From assembly GCF_963677155.1 (NCBI RefSeq), contig NZ_OY781884.1, positions 558,001 to 622,000 on the forward strand: a DNA stretch of 64,000 nt, given 5' to 3'. Positions within the stretch are counted from its first letter, which is position 1. Every line of letters begins with the position of its first letter. Below are positions 35,192 to 44,601 of the stretch, piece after piece. Position numbers and translations under genes: made by a program. A model generated the notes under the pieces. The model did not search any database, was not told the DNA's origin, and was given only the letters and a program-made list of their open reading frames with translations. Source of the stretch: an uncultured Draconibacterium sp. Lineage in GTDB: Bacteria; Bacteroidota; Bacteroidia; Bacteroidales; Prolixibacteraceae.

Positions 35192-35887
35192 TTACGAATG
35201 TAGTTTGGCTATAAAAGCCTCTTTAAAACTCAAACTAACCGGCAATTTTACATCGCCGAGTTTTACGCTGTTCCCCTCCAAATAAACCACTTTGGAAAGC
35301 GAAACCACATACGATTTATGGATGCGGGCAAATCGGGTTTCCGGTAGCAGTGCAATAAAATCCTTAAATCGTCCGTGCACCATCAATAATTGAGTTTCGG
35401 TAATAAAACGCACATAATCACCCTGTGCTTCCAGGTAGATTATTTCATCAAAACTTAGCCGGTAATCCTTTTTATCAGCACGTACCATTAAATGTTGCCC
35501 GGTGCTCTCTGTGCGTGAGGAAAAACGTTCGAGTGCCCGGTTAACTGCCGTTCGAAACCGATCAAACGAAACCGGTTTGAGCAAATAGTCCACCGCATCA
35601 ACTTCAAAACCTTCCAATGCAAATTCAGGATAAGCGGTAACCAAAATAAACAGCGGCGGTTCTTTTAAACTTTTCACAAAACCAATTCCACTTAATTTGG
35701 GCATGTTTATATCTAAAAACAGCAAGTCGATATCTTTCTGTTTTAACAACTGACCAGCTTCCAAAGCATCGTTACAAACTCCAACTAGCTCCAGCTCGGG
35801 ACAGGCCTTTACAAAATCGCGGATTACATCCTGCGACAATGGCTCATCATCGACAATAATACAATTTAATGTTTTTGTTTTAGCCAT
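35192..35887 (-). CDS. LytTR-family response regulator
   Basis: Transcription factor of a LytS/LytR-type two-component system. The receiver domain (about 8-125) has phosphoacceptor D59 in LLFLDINMP and Lys in LLKPVSF. The LytTR DNA-binding domain covers about 135-230 (YLEAQGDYVRF, RIHKSYVVSL). It starts 6 nt after the histidine kinase gene, as its cognate partner. A direct repeat at 37620-37650 upstream of the operon fits a LytTR binding site, so autoregulation is likely. Confidence 0.93.
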   Translation of the reverse strand: MAKTKTLNCIIVDDEPLSQDVIRDFVKACPELELVGVCNDALEAGQLLKQKDIDLLFLDINMPKLSGIGFVKSLKEPPLFILVTAYPEFALEGFEVDAVDYLLKPVSFDRFRTAVNRALERFSSRTESTGQHLMVRADKKDYRLSFDEIIYLEAQGDYVRFITETQLLMVHGRFKDFIALLPETRFARIHKSYVVSLSKVVYLEGNSVKLGDVKLPVSLSFKEAFIAKLHS

Positions 35888-35893
35888 GTTTTG

Positions 35894-36925
35894 CTAACTC
35901 AAATGCACCTGTAAAAGTACTTTAAATGTTTCTTTGTTATCCGAAATCTTTAGCGTATGTTGGTTGGGATAGATCATTTCCAGGCGTTTTCTCACGTTTT
36001 CAATTCCAATACCGTGGTATTTGTCCGAGAGCGGGTCGTTGGCCTGCCCTTTGCTATTTTCAACCTCGAAATGTAAAACCTTTTCCGCAACTTCAACTTT
36101 AATGTTTACAAAGGCGTCATTCGCACCACCTTTCATTCCGTGTTTAAAGCTGTTCTCAACAAAAGGAAGAAATAATAAAGGTGCTATCTTTTTCCCCTTT
36201 ATCGCGCCAATGGTATTGAATTCAATTTTGTTTTTCCCCGACCGAAGATTCTGCATATCAATATAATTCTGTAACATCTCCACTTCTTTTTCCAAGGCGA
36301 TAAAATCGGCATCCGACTCATAAAGAATGTGGCGCATTAAATCGCTGAGCTGTACGATCTTTTCCGACACTTCTTTCGATTCTTTTCGGGCCATACTGTA
36401 AATGCTGTTTAACGAATTAAAAAGAAAATGCGGGTTAATCTGCGATTTCAAAGCTTTTAACTCGGCCTGCGATTTTTCCTTTTCGAGCTCTTCGGCACGG
36501 AAATATCCTCGCGCCAGGTGCAATAAACTGGATATAAAAAGGTAAATGGCAAAAAACAACGAAATATCCCAAAAGCTGTAGTAAGCAATAAAATAATAGC
36601 CTTTAAAAATGTAGTCGATCAGGCTATCGAATAACAATAGATAAAAACCTGCCCCAAAAGCAATCGCGGCAATTACAGCAACAGCGTAACTGAAATAATT
36701 GCCACGCTCCCACAGAAAAGGAAAAAGCATTTTCAAATTCAGGTAAACCACAAAAACAATGGGTAGATGAAAAACTGCCGTGTAAATAAGGTCAATCTGT
36801 TTAACTTCAGCCGACACTTTTAACACATTCATCAGAATTAAAAACGATAAACACCAAAACAGGATATGTTGTAATACCCTGTTTTTAATAAGTTGGCCAA
36901 GTGCTATTTTAAAGTCGCTATTCAT
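35894..36925 (-). CDS. LytS/YehU-type sensor histidine kinase
   Basis: A 343-residue inner-membrane kinase. Four transmembrane helices cover about 18-135. The His_kinase domain has the phosphorylated H166 in INPHFLFNSLNS, and the ATPase has the N-box FVENSFKHG. No periplasmic sensor domain is present, so the signal is probably sensed in the membrane. It overlaps the upstream lipoprotein by 4 nt (ATGA) and precedes the response regulator by 6 nt, giving a three-gene operon. Confidence 0.93.
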   Translation of the reverse strand: MNSDFKIALGQLIKNRVLQHILFWCLSFLILMNVLKVSAEVKQIDLIYTAVFHLPIVFVVYLNLKMLFPFLWERGNYFSYAVAVIAAIAFGAGFYLLLFDSLIDYIFKGYYFIAYYSFWDISLFFAIYLFISSLLHLARGYFRAEELEKEKSQAELKALKSQINPHFLFNSLNSIYSMARKESKEVSEKIVQLSDLMRHILYESDADFIALEKEVEMLQNYIDMQNLRSGKNKIEFNTIGAIKGKKIAPLLFLPFVENSFKHGMKGGANDAFVNIKVEVAEKVLHFEVENSKGQANDPLSDKYHGIGIENVRKRLEMIYPNQHTLKISDNKETFKVLLQVHLS

Positions 36926-37557
36926 TTTTTGCGAAATAACGTCACGGACAGCCCGTCTTCAAACGCGTCTTCCGAATCCACATATTTACTTACAAATTTT
37001 TGTAATTCTTTTGGATTGGCGGTGAGCAAAATAAAATCACCGTTATCCTCGTGATGAATCCTGATCTTGTTTTCCTTAATCAGATCTTCAAGCCATTCCG
37101 GATCAAACCAACGGATTTCGAGTTTATCGTCGGAAACAGTTAGTTTGGCAAAAGTGTGCACCGGAACCAGATGCAGGTCTGCCAAAGTAATGTCTTCGTC
37201 TTCTCCGTATTCTTCAATATAAAAATCCAGGAAATATTCATCTGCCAACTTAATCACGTGCACTACAAATTTCGATTCTTTCACTACGCCATTGTCGTTT
37301 GACGTAAGCATTAGCACATATCGTTTTTTGTCGCGTATACTGTCTTTTTGATCTCCAAGAAACGGATGGGTGAAATTCCAAGAATCATCAGAACCACTAA
37401 AAACAACATCCTGATCATCGTCTTCAAACCATTCGCCCAATAGCAAATCGTTTTCAAACAAATCATTTTCGGTATACAAAGGGTAAAAGGAGTATACAAC
37501 ACACCCCGACAACAAAAGAGCAGTTGTAGCAACGAGCAGAATAATACGTGTTTTCAT
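36922..37557 (-). CDS. Acidic lipoprotein cotranscribed with a LytS/LytR pair
   Basis: A 211-residue lipoprotein, lipobox LLSGCVVYS (Cys19). The body is acidic with WFEDDDQD near 45 and no family I can name. The stop codon overlaps the kinase start, so it is translationally coupled and may be part of the sensing unit or a stress-induced envelope protein. The pairing is seen; the role is inferred. Confidence 0.8.
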   Translation of the reverse strand: MKTRIILLVATTALLLSGCVVYSFYPLYTENDLFENDLLLGEWFEDDDQDVVFSGSDDSWNFTHPFLGDQKDSIRDKKRYVLMLTSNDNGVVKESKFVVHVIKLADEYFLDFYIEEYGEDEDITLADLHLVPVHTFAKLTVSDDKLEIRWFDPEWLEDLIKENKIRIHHEDNGDFILLTANPKELQKFVSKYVDSEDAFEDGLSVTLFRKK

Positions 37558-37619
37558 TTTGATTGTTTTTTAATTTCTTCTCGAAAGTACAGGACTTTAA
37601 CCGCCCAAAAGATTTTTTT

Positions 37620-37650
37620 CGTTGAGATATGACTTTTTGTCGTTGAGATA
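37620..37650. promoter_or_regulatory. 21-bp-spaced direct repeat, candidate LytTR operator
   Basis: CGTTGAGATA occurs at 37620-37629 and 37641-37650, 63-93 bp before the lipoprotein start. LytTR regulators are known to bind pairs of roughly 9-bp direct repeats containing GTT, two helical turns apart. Each copy follows a T-rich stretch. The operon downstream encodes a LytTR regulator. Confidence 0.6.
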
Positions 37651-37693
37651 AAAAACCACCAATCAGAAGCAAAATGAAAACCGGCCAAAACGG

Positions 37694-39025
37694 TTAAAAT
37701 AAGTAATTCAATCCGATATATATACCGGAATCACCATCGCGTTCATCTACGGCCATACCGTAATCGCAACGAATGATAAAGTTTTCGTTCATGGCAGCGC
37801 GGAAACCTAAACCAAATGAATAATGCATTTCTTCTGCTCCACGATCAAAATATACGCCATCTTGATATGACAACCAGGGTTCAATAAGCGTTTCGGGTAA
37901 TTCAATATCTTTTAATACCCGTCCAAAATCGGTAAAAGCATTCAGCCCCATATAAAAGTTATTGTTCATAAACTGAAAGCGGGCAAATTTCCAGCGAGCT
38001 TCAATATTTCCTAAAAATACAGCATCACCAACTACGCGGTTACGTAATATTCCGCGTAATGAATTGGCACCTCCCAATCCTTCAGAAGTAGAACTTTTCA
38101 TTATGGAAGTAATCAATTGTGTTTGATAGTAAAAAGGAACATCTCCGGTAAGCGTTGTTTGATAGGCCAGCCGGTAGGCAAAAGAAAGATCGTCGGGAAT
38201 GATGGTAAAATACTGACGATGAATAAGGCTAAGTTTGATAAAACTATGCTCGCCACCTAAAAACTCGGACGAACCAAGTAAAACTGCTTCTGTCCACATT
38301 CCTTTCATCGGGTTGGGTTTATTATCGCGGGTATCGTAAACAATACCGGCTTTTACCGTAGGTACAAAACCACCATCGGCATCTTCATCCGAAATAATTC
38401 CCCATTCCCGGTATTTTTCATATAGTCCCGGCTCTTCGCTGTGTGGAGGCAATAAATCAGCTTCATCTTTATTTTTATTGAGCTTATCGATATCTACATA
38501 GTCGACTTTAAAATTCAGGAGGTTAAAACCACCAACCCAGTCAAACTTCTCGCCAGCAAGATCACCGCGTAAATCAACCTTAAAACGAAACAATTTACGG
38601 TCGTATTTGTAAAACATCCGGGTTTTGTAATCGGCTGTTTCATCATCGTACCAGTCTTTGTTTACAACCGCATCGTAACCGTTAAACCCATAAAAATCGT
38701 AAGCGCGATCGCTTAAGTAACTAATATCAACCGATGTTTGTAATCCGGGAATCAATTTATCCGAATCGTAATTAAAACGATTTATGCCGCTCCCTTTTGT
38801 GAACCGCGATACTTCGAGATAAATGCTATGGTCGTATTTCGGATAACGGCTTCCGTCGCCATAATGATAAAGACTTACCAAACCACCGTATTGAAATCCA
38901 AGGTCGGTGTCGAAAGTTACGGCCGGCAAAGCCCCAAAATTCCACCCCTGTTTGGTTACACTTTCCTGAGCCCCCGACAATAAATAAGTAGTTAAAAATG
39001 TGCATAAAAACAAGATACGCTTCAT
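37694..39025 (-). CDS. BamA/TamA-like outer membrane barrel protein without POTRA
   Basis: An outer membrane protein of 443 residues with a signal peptide ending LLSGAQ and a surface-antigen-type barrel. The family hallmark is GGANSLRGILRNRVVGD near 320, and the C-terminal YLF fits a beta-signal. No POTRA domains precede the barrel, so it is not a complete insertase; role unknown. Upstream of the LytS/LytR operon on the same strand, separated by 136 bp that hold the LytTR-type repeat. Confidence 0.85.
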   Translation of the reverse strand: MKRILFLCTFLTTYLLSGAQESVTKQGWNFGALPAVTFDTDLGFQYGGLVSLYHYGDGSRYPKYDHSIYLEVSRFTKGSGINRFNYDSDKLIPGLQTSVDISYLSDRAYDFYGFNGYDAVVNKDWYDDETADYKTRMFYKYDRKLFRFKVDLRGDLAGEKFDWVGGFNLLNFKVDYVDIDKLNKNKDEADLLPPHSEEPGLYEKYREWGIISDEDADGGFVPTVKAGIVYDTRDNKPNPMKGMWTEAVLLGSSEFLGGEHSFIKLSLIHRQYFTIIPDDLSFAYRLAYQTTLTGDVPFYYQTQLITSIMKSSTSEGLGGANSLRGILRNRVVGDAVFLGNIEARWKFARFQFMNNNFYMGLNAFTDFGRVLKDIELPETLIEPWLSYQDGVYFDRGAEEMHYSFGLGFRAAMNENFIIRCDYGMAVDERDGDSGIYIGLNYLF

Positions 39026-39401
39026 GAATATAGTTTTTGATTAAAACTTTGCTCAAACAGAACTATTCAAAGATGAACACTAACGAACAATAAACGAATA
39101 TAAATAAAATTTAAATTACCAATGGTGCATATTATTGAGATTTGTCTTCGAGGAATGGTTTTATACCAAAAACTAAATTCATTATAAAAGTGGCATAAAA
39201 TGTGAAAAGTACAGAAAAAGAGCAGCTATAAAACGCTCCTTATTTCAATCCAAATTATGTAATTCATAACCTATGAAAAAACGTTTTCAGGCTTTTATAT
39301 AAATGAAGATATATATTAATTGAATTAACCCTAAAAAGGAATAAAAAAGGCTGTCCAAAAAATAAATTGGACAGCCTTTTCTTTATCACAGTTACTAATT
39401 T
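39026..39401. other. 376-bp intergenic region
   Basis: AT-rich spacer between the SusD and BamA-like genes, both on minus. Apart from the hairpin terminator at its left end it shows no ORF over 20 codons and no repeat. It must hold the promoter of the BamA-like gene. Confidence 0.5.
39340..39384 (-). terminator. Terminator of the ROK-susC-susD operon
   Basis: AAGGCTGTCCAA (39347-39358) pairs with TTGGACAGCCTT (39367-39378) around an 8-nt loop. On the minus strand the hairpin is followed by TTTTTTATT. Confidence 0.88.
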
Positions 39402-41264
39402 TTACTGTAGAGGAGCTTTAATTGCCTCCGGTAAATAATACTCTTCGCTTATTTTGTCTTGTGGAACCCAGAAAATTGGAGTTCCCCAATCGTCATCATC
39501 CATTACGGCAGAATAGAAATCGTAATTATTTGCTCTTTCAGAAGGAGGTAATTCAAAACGTTCAAGCATCATTGTTGCATTTACCAAATCCAGACTAGAA
39601 CCACTACAAGTAATCGGTTCCAGTTTTGGGTGCCGCGTTCGGCGTAATTCGGCGAAACACTCAAAAGCTTCCCATATATTTAAATGAATGTATTTCTGCT
39701 GCATCAAGATTTCCATTTTATCTTCAATTCCACTTGCTGCTTCAAACTGACTTTGAATAGTAGTCGCGTAATTCTCTATTATGCTTGCATCAGGTTTCTG
39801 AGGAGTAAGAATTGCTTTAGTCACATCATTCATGTCGCCGGCATAATTTGTAACACCATTCATCATATACCAAAAATCTACCGAATGACGAACTGCATCG
39901 TTCATGTGCTCACCTGCAGATTTGCCTGTTGAAGTATATCCTTTAAGACTTACTTCTGCTAATAACAAATCGGTTTCAGCTAAAGAGAAAATATAAAGCG
40001 GAGATTCGGACAATACATAAGTTACAGGATTATAGAATGTCCAAGGACAAGCCTGAACCATAATATCCATAGAACGGTTAGGTGTAATAACATTATACTG
40101 TGCATCAATTTGTGGGTAAACATTTCTTTTCGCACTATCAATAGGAAGAGCTTGGTCAACCTCCAATCCTACACGAAGATACTTATTACGTTCCCAGTTT
40201 CCTGAAACTCCGTAATATTCTACATCTTCTGCGGTTCCATCATCAGTGAATCCCATTGTAAGAACTGGCAATCGAGGATCATCAATTTCTACATCATAAT
40301 TATCAGAACCATGATTCATTCGTGTCATAATTACATCAGGTACTGTAAGCGCATAAAACTGCTCATAGAGTCCACGTTGAAAGATACCACCGGATGAGTT
40401 TCCAATTCTATTTTCATTAACTTGTGGTGAAGAAAAAGTGAAATCTTCTTCCGGTAAATCCTTAATCGCCTCAGTTAAATACGGTTGTACATAATCAGCA
40501 GCCACACCTGATATACGAACACACGATTTTAATGTTTCGGCATTAATATATTGTACCCACTTATTTATATCACCTTTAAAGAAAATATCCTGAGTTTTAA
40601 ATGTGTTTTTAGCAACAGGAGACATTTTTTCGTATGTAGCAGGCAGCTCAGCGGCAATAGTCTGATATTCTTCAATTACCGATTTATATATCTCCATAGG
40701 ATCGTCATATGGAGCAAAAAATACTCCTTGAGTCCCCTGAAATGCATCGAAATAAGGGATACTATTAAATAAATCGACAGTTTGCAATGCTACAACATCT
40801 TTTAATACAGTTGCAAGTTTCAAATACAATATATTATCATCAAGCTCAGCTCCATCCAAAGTAGAAACTTCGTCTCTAATTAAGCTAAAATTTGTCAAAT
40901 CAGTGTAAAAGCGAGAAAACTTATTGTAAGTATTTCCGTTGGCATTGTCCATAAAATAATCTAAATCACCAAAATGATAATCAGCCCAAAGGTTGATGTA
41001 TGATTCAGAATATGGTAGAAATTCAGCCAATTGGGAAACTCCAACAAAACTCATATACCAACCACTTAAGAACCAATACCATTCACCATAGTCTTTCATC
41101 CAGAAACGGGTTTTTTCCATATGCGTAAACAATCCGGAAACAACTTCTTCGGGCTCGGGTTGATAAACCTGTGGATCCAGCCAATCTTTGTCCAACTCAT
41201 TGCTACAAGAGCCCAACAAGAGAGGAATAATCAGAATATATATTAACAACTTTTTCATAATCAT
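39402..41264 (-). CDS. SusD/RagB-family surface lipoprotein
   Basis: Glycan-binding partner of the upstream SusC. Lipobox LLLGSCSN with Cys20 (Cys18 if the start is the ATG two codons later). 620 residues; SusD-type helical pairs include DINKWVQYINAETLKSCVRI and AETDLLLAEVSLKGY. It starts 12 bp after SusC stop. No glycoside hydrolase follows, so the cargo cannot be guessed from context; it may serve other loci or non-glycan cargo. Confidence 0.92.
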   Translation of the reverse strand: MIMKKLLIYILIIPLLLGSCSNELDKDWLDPQVYQPEPEEVVSGLFTHMEKTRFWMKDYGEWYWFLSGWYMSFVGVSQLAEFLPYSESYINLWADYHFGDLDYFMDNANGNTYNKFSRFYTDLTNFSLIRDEVSTLDGAELDDNILYLKLATVLKDVVALQTVDLFNSIPYFDAFQGTQGVFFAPYDDPMEIYKSVIEEYQTIAAELPATYEKMSPVAKNTFKTQDIFFKGDINKWVQYINAETLKSCVRISGVAADYVQPYLTEAIKDLPEEDFTFSSPQVNENRIGNSSGGIFQRGLYEQFYALTVPDVIMTRMNHGSDNYDVEIDDPRLPVLTMGFTDDGTAEDVEYYGVSGNWERNKYLRVGLEVDQALPIDSAKRNVYPQIDAQYNVITPNRSMDIMVQACPWTFYNPVTYVLSESPLYIFSLAETDLLLAEVSLKGYTSTGKSAGEHMNDAVRHSVDFWYMMNGVTNYAGDMNDVTKAILTPQKPDASIIENYATTIQSQFEAASGIEDKMEILMQQKYIHLNIWEAFECFAELRRTRHPKLEPITCSGSSLDLVNATMMLERFELPPSERANNYDFYSAVMDDDDWGTPIFWVPQDKISEEYYLPEAIKAPLQ

Positions 41265-41276
41265 TCACTTTTTTTA

Positions 41277-44200
41277 TTAAAAACTCAAATTCACTTTAAA
41301 TCCATAAGAACGTAACGATGGGAAGTTGGTATTCTCAATCCAACTGTCATTACCAGTTCCTAACATTGATTCCGCATCAATATTTTTTACACTTTTATAG
41401 ATATAAAACAAGTTACGAGCGGTAATACCTACTGATAATTTCTGCATTTTTAATTGTTCAGAAAAACGTTTTGGGAAAGTGTATGTTAACGAAGTTTCCC
41501 TAAACTTCACATAGTTATTTTTCTCAATCATATCAGGCTGCCAACCGGTACCCATATCATGAATATAAGACGAATAATAGTCACGAGCAGAAACGATAAT
41601 GTCGTTAGGAGTTCCATCTTGTTTTGTTCCAGGTAATATCATACCATCATGACGCTCACGAGTAGTTCCATCACCAAGAGTTTCGGTCCATGTTATCCCT
41701 CCATGTCCAGGACGTCCAGGCAAAGTTTCTTCTGTTAAACCATTACCCATCAAATAAAAATTTGAATAAGAAAGAATACTTCCACCTATTTTGTAGTCTA
41801 ATGCAGCCATAAGGTTCAGCATTCCCCAATCACCTTGTAAGTAAAAGTTTGTACTCAAACCTCCATAAATATCAGTATTTGTACTTCCTACACAAATTTC
41901 ATCTTCAGGATCAGTAGATAGATAATACAATCCATCATCACCAACCATTCGGTTACCATTATCATCTCTAGCATAATCCTGTATCCAAAGAGTATTCATG
42001 CTTTCGCCCTCAGCTTTTCTTCGAATCAGGTTCCCGGCACTCTCATTTTTCTGAGTAATTCCCGGATATAGTTTATTGATATTATCCCATTGTTTTGAAG
42101 CCGTAAAAGTCATTTCCCAACGGAAAGGATTAGTTGCTACTATAGCTCCGTTAATAAACAATTCAAATCCCTGATTATTAATTTCTCCAGCATTAATACG
42201 AATTTGATCAGCTCCCGATGAAGCAGGGATAGGAAGTGCCATAATCTGATTATACCAAGTACTATTATAGTACGACATATTAAGCTCAATACGGTTATCT
42301 TTAAAGAAGCGAAGACTTGTTCCAATTTCATATTCTCTTTTTCTTTCAGGCTTCAAATCTCCTGAGAATAAATCAGAAGGCCCAGTAACATCATTAATGT
42401 TTGTATTTGGAGCAGGTAAAGTATTTATACTATAAGATTTCAATGCATAGTAACGATTTGCCGGTCGACCAACGTCTGCCCAAGAAACAAATAACTTACC
42501 ATAATTAATATAAGGCACATCAAATGTTTCGGTAAAATTCCAAGTAAAAGAAGCTCCTGGATAGAAATACGAGCGATTTGATTTAGGCAAAGTAGAAGCC
42601 CAGTCGTTGCGAGCCTGAAATTCAAGAATATACTCCATTCCCCAAGAAATAGTACCTTGTCCTAAAACACTATATAACCTTTCACTTTCCTCATCATAAC
42701 CAGAAACATGACTATCGTAACTAGCAGGCCAATAATCACTATTTGTTAACGACCAAAAGCCTGGGAATTTACTATTTCCTCGAGTTCCAACATTTATTTT
42801 TTTATATCCTACTTTACGAAAAGCCGGTCCGGCAAATGCAAATACATTCAATTTATCATTCATAAACGATTTATTGAAAGTCAAGAAAGCTTCATAATTT
42901 TGAATTATATTTTTTTGTCTTTCATAATAAAAGCTACCACCTTCATAGGCTCCGCTTTCTTCATTTTTTCGTTTAGGCATCAATTTGTTGGTAATATCGG
43001 TATCTGTATAATTTAATCCCCCTTGTAAGTTTAAACTTAAATATGGCAGAAATTTCAGAACAGTTTTAACAGATGTTATTGAATTAATACGTTCATCCAT
43101 ATAACTGTTCTCATTCATATTCCACATTAGGTTAAAAAATCCATCATTAATATTGTTCGGATCAAGAAATGCCGATGGCCATCCCCACCCGGCATCATCT
43201 AAACTTCCTAATGTATTTAGGTCAATCATATATCCATCATCATCTTTCCATGAATTCATAGCTGTTGCAATGTCATAATCACGATTAAAAGTTCCGAATG
43301 CAACCAAATGTTGAATATTTGCCATACGGTTTTGCGATTTTGTTTGATAGATATTTTGGGTAACCTCAATATGAGCAAATTTCGAAGCATCAAGCTGTCC
43401 GTTAAAACTTAAGCTATTTTTAGTTTGTTCTTGATTAGGAGTTATACCATCATATTCATAGTTGGTAAATGCTATACGCATATTTCCTTTTTCATTTCCT
43501 CCCTGAATCGCAGCTTGCATATTTCTTGAAGAACCATTATTAAACAAGTCAAGGTAATTGTCTTTATATGGCAAATACTGACGAGTTGATCCATCAAAGA
43601 ATTTTATAGGCGAACCATCGAACTTTGGACCAAAATTGAAACGGCTACTTACTGTTCTGCGAATAGTTTCATCTTCATCTTCCCAATCGTAAGCATACTC
43701 ATTTTCTCCAGAACCGAATTCATTTTGAAAGTTAATGTATGAAACCGGAATATACACTTCCTGTCCATAAGTAATTTGAACACCTAAACCACGTGTGCCG
43801 CTTCCGTTTTTAGTGGTAATTAAAACTACACCGTTCGCACCAGCACTACCATACAATACCGATGCTTTTGCACCTTTTAATATTTCCATCGATTGAATGT
43901 CCTCGACATTAATGTCGTTTACAGCAGAACCAAAATCGAAAGAATTCAACGGATTGTAATTTCGTGATGCCATACTTGATTCTGTGTCGTAGATTGGTAC
44001 ACCATCAACAACGAACAATGGGCGAGTACCCGAAGAACTTTCTAACCCTTGTGCACCACGAATATTAATTTTCATTCCTCCCATCGGGCCGGCAGCAGTT
44101 GCCTGAATACCAACCCCTGCAGCTTTTCCATAAAGCGAGGTCAATGGGTTACTGGAAATCCCTGCTTTAACCAAATCAACGCCTTTCACTGTACTGATGG

Positions 44201-44558
44201 CATATCCTAATGCACGTGTGTCTCGTTTTATGCCCAAGGCAGTTACTACCACCTCATCAAGCCCCACTTCTTCAGTCTTCAAAGTAATATTAATGTTTGA
44301 ACGACCATTCACAATTTCTTCCACAGTTTTCATTCCAACAAAGGAAAAAACTAAAACCGCTTCATCTGAGGAAATTCTTAAGGTATAGTTCCCATCAACA
44401 TCGGTAGTTGTACCGTTGGCGGTACCTTTCTCCAAGACTGAAACCCCTGGTATACCAAGGCTCTCATCATCAGTAACCGTACCTGTTACTGTTTGCTGTG
44501 CATAAGCACTACCTAGTAGCGCAAAACACATTCCAAGAATCAAAAAAATCTTTCGCAT
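41277..44558 (-). CDS. SusC-family TonB-linked outer membrane transporter
   Basis: TonB-dependent channel of 1093 residues. Signal peptide ending SAYAQ, carboxypeptidase-regulatory-like domain (IPGVSVLEKGTANG), TonB-box segment LDEVVVTALGIKRD, plug (VVDGVPIYD, KASVLYGSAGANGV), then barrel ending with Phe (YGFKVNLSF). It lies 43 bp after the ROK gene with no promoter box in between, so the ROK regulator, SusC and SusD are probably one operon. The plug and extension resemble the SusC in the mannosidase locus only at family level. Confidence 0.95.
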   Translation of the reverse strand: MRKIFLILGMCFALLGSAYAQQTVTGTVTDDESLGIPGVSVLEKGTANGTTTDVDGNYTLRISSDEAVLVFSFVGMKTVEEIVNGRSNINITLKTEEVGLDEVVVTALGIKRDTRALGYAISTVKGVDLVKAGISSNPLTSLYGKAAGVGIQATAAGPMGGMKINIRGAQGLESSSGTRPLFVVDGVPIYDTESSMASRNYNPLNSFDFGSAVNDINVEDIQSMEILKGAKASVLYGSAGANGVVLITTKNGSGTRGLGVQITYGQEVYIPVSYINFQNEFGSGENEYAYDWEDEDETIRRTVSSRFNFGPKFDGSPIKFFDGSTRQYLPYKDNYLDLFNNGSSRNMQAAIQGGNEKGNMRIAFTNYEYDGITPNQEQTKNSLSFNGQLDASKFAHIEVTQNIYQTKSQNRMANIQHLVAFGTFNRDYDIATAMNSWKDDDGYMIDLNTLGSLDDAGWGWPSAFLDPNNINDGFFNLMWNMNENSYMDERINSITSVKTVLKFLPYLSLNLQGGLNYTDTDITNKLMPKRKNEESGAYEGGSFYYERQKNIIQNYEAFLTFNKSFMNDKLNVFAFAGPAFRKVGYKKINVGTRGNSKFPGFWSLTNSDYWPASYDSHVSGYDEESERLYSVLGQGTISWGMEYILEFQARNDWASTLPKSNRSYFYPGASFTWNFTETFDVPYINYGKLFVSWADVGRPANRYYALKSYSINTLPAPNTNINDVTGPSDLFSGDLKPERKREYEIGTSLRFFKDNRIELNMSYYNSTWYNQIMALPIPASSGADQIRINAGEINNQGFELFINGAIVATNPFRWEMTFTASKQWDNINKLYPGITQKNESAGNLIRRKAEGESMNTLWIQDYARDDNGNRMVGDDGLYYLSTDPEDEICVGSTNTDIYGGLSTNFYLQGDWGMLNLMAALDYKIGGSILSYSNFYLMGNGLTEETLPGRPGHGGITWTETLGDGTTRERHDGMILPGTKQDGTPNDIIVSARDYYSSYIHDMGTGWQPDMIEKNNYVKFRETSLTYTFPKRFSEQLKMQKLSVGITARNLFYIYKSVKNIDAESMLGTGNDSWIENTNFPSLRSYGFKVNLSF

Positions 44559-44601
44559 AGATTTTGAATTTAAATGAACTAGAAATAGATTAATACTTAT
44601 T

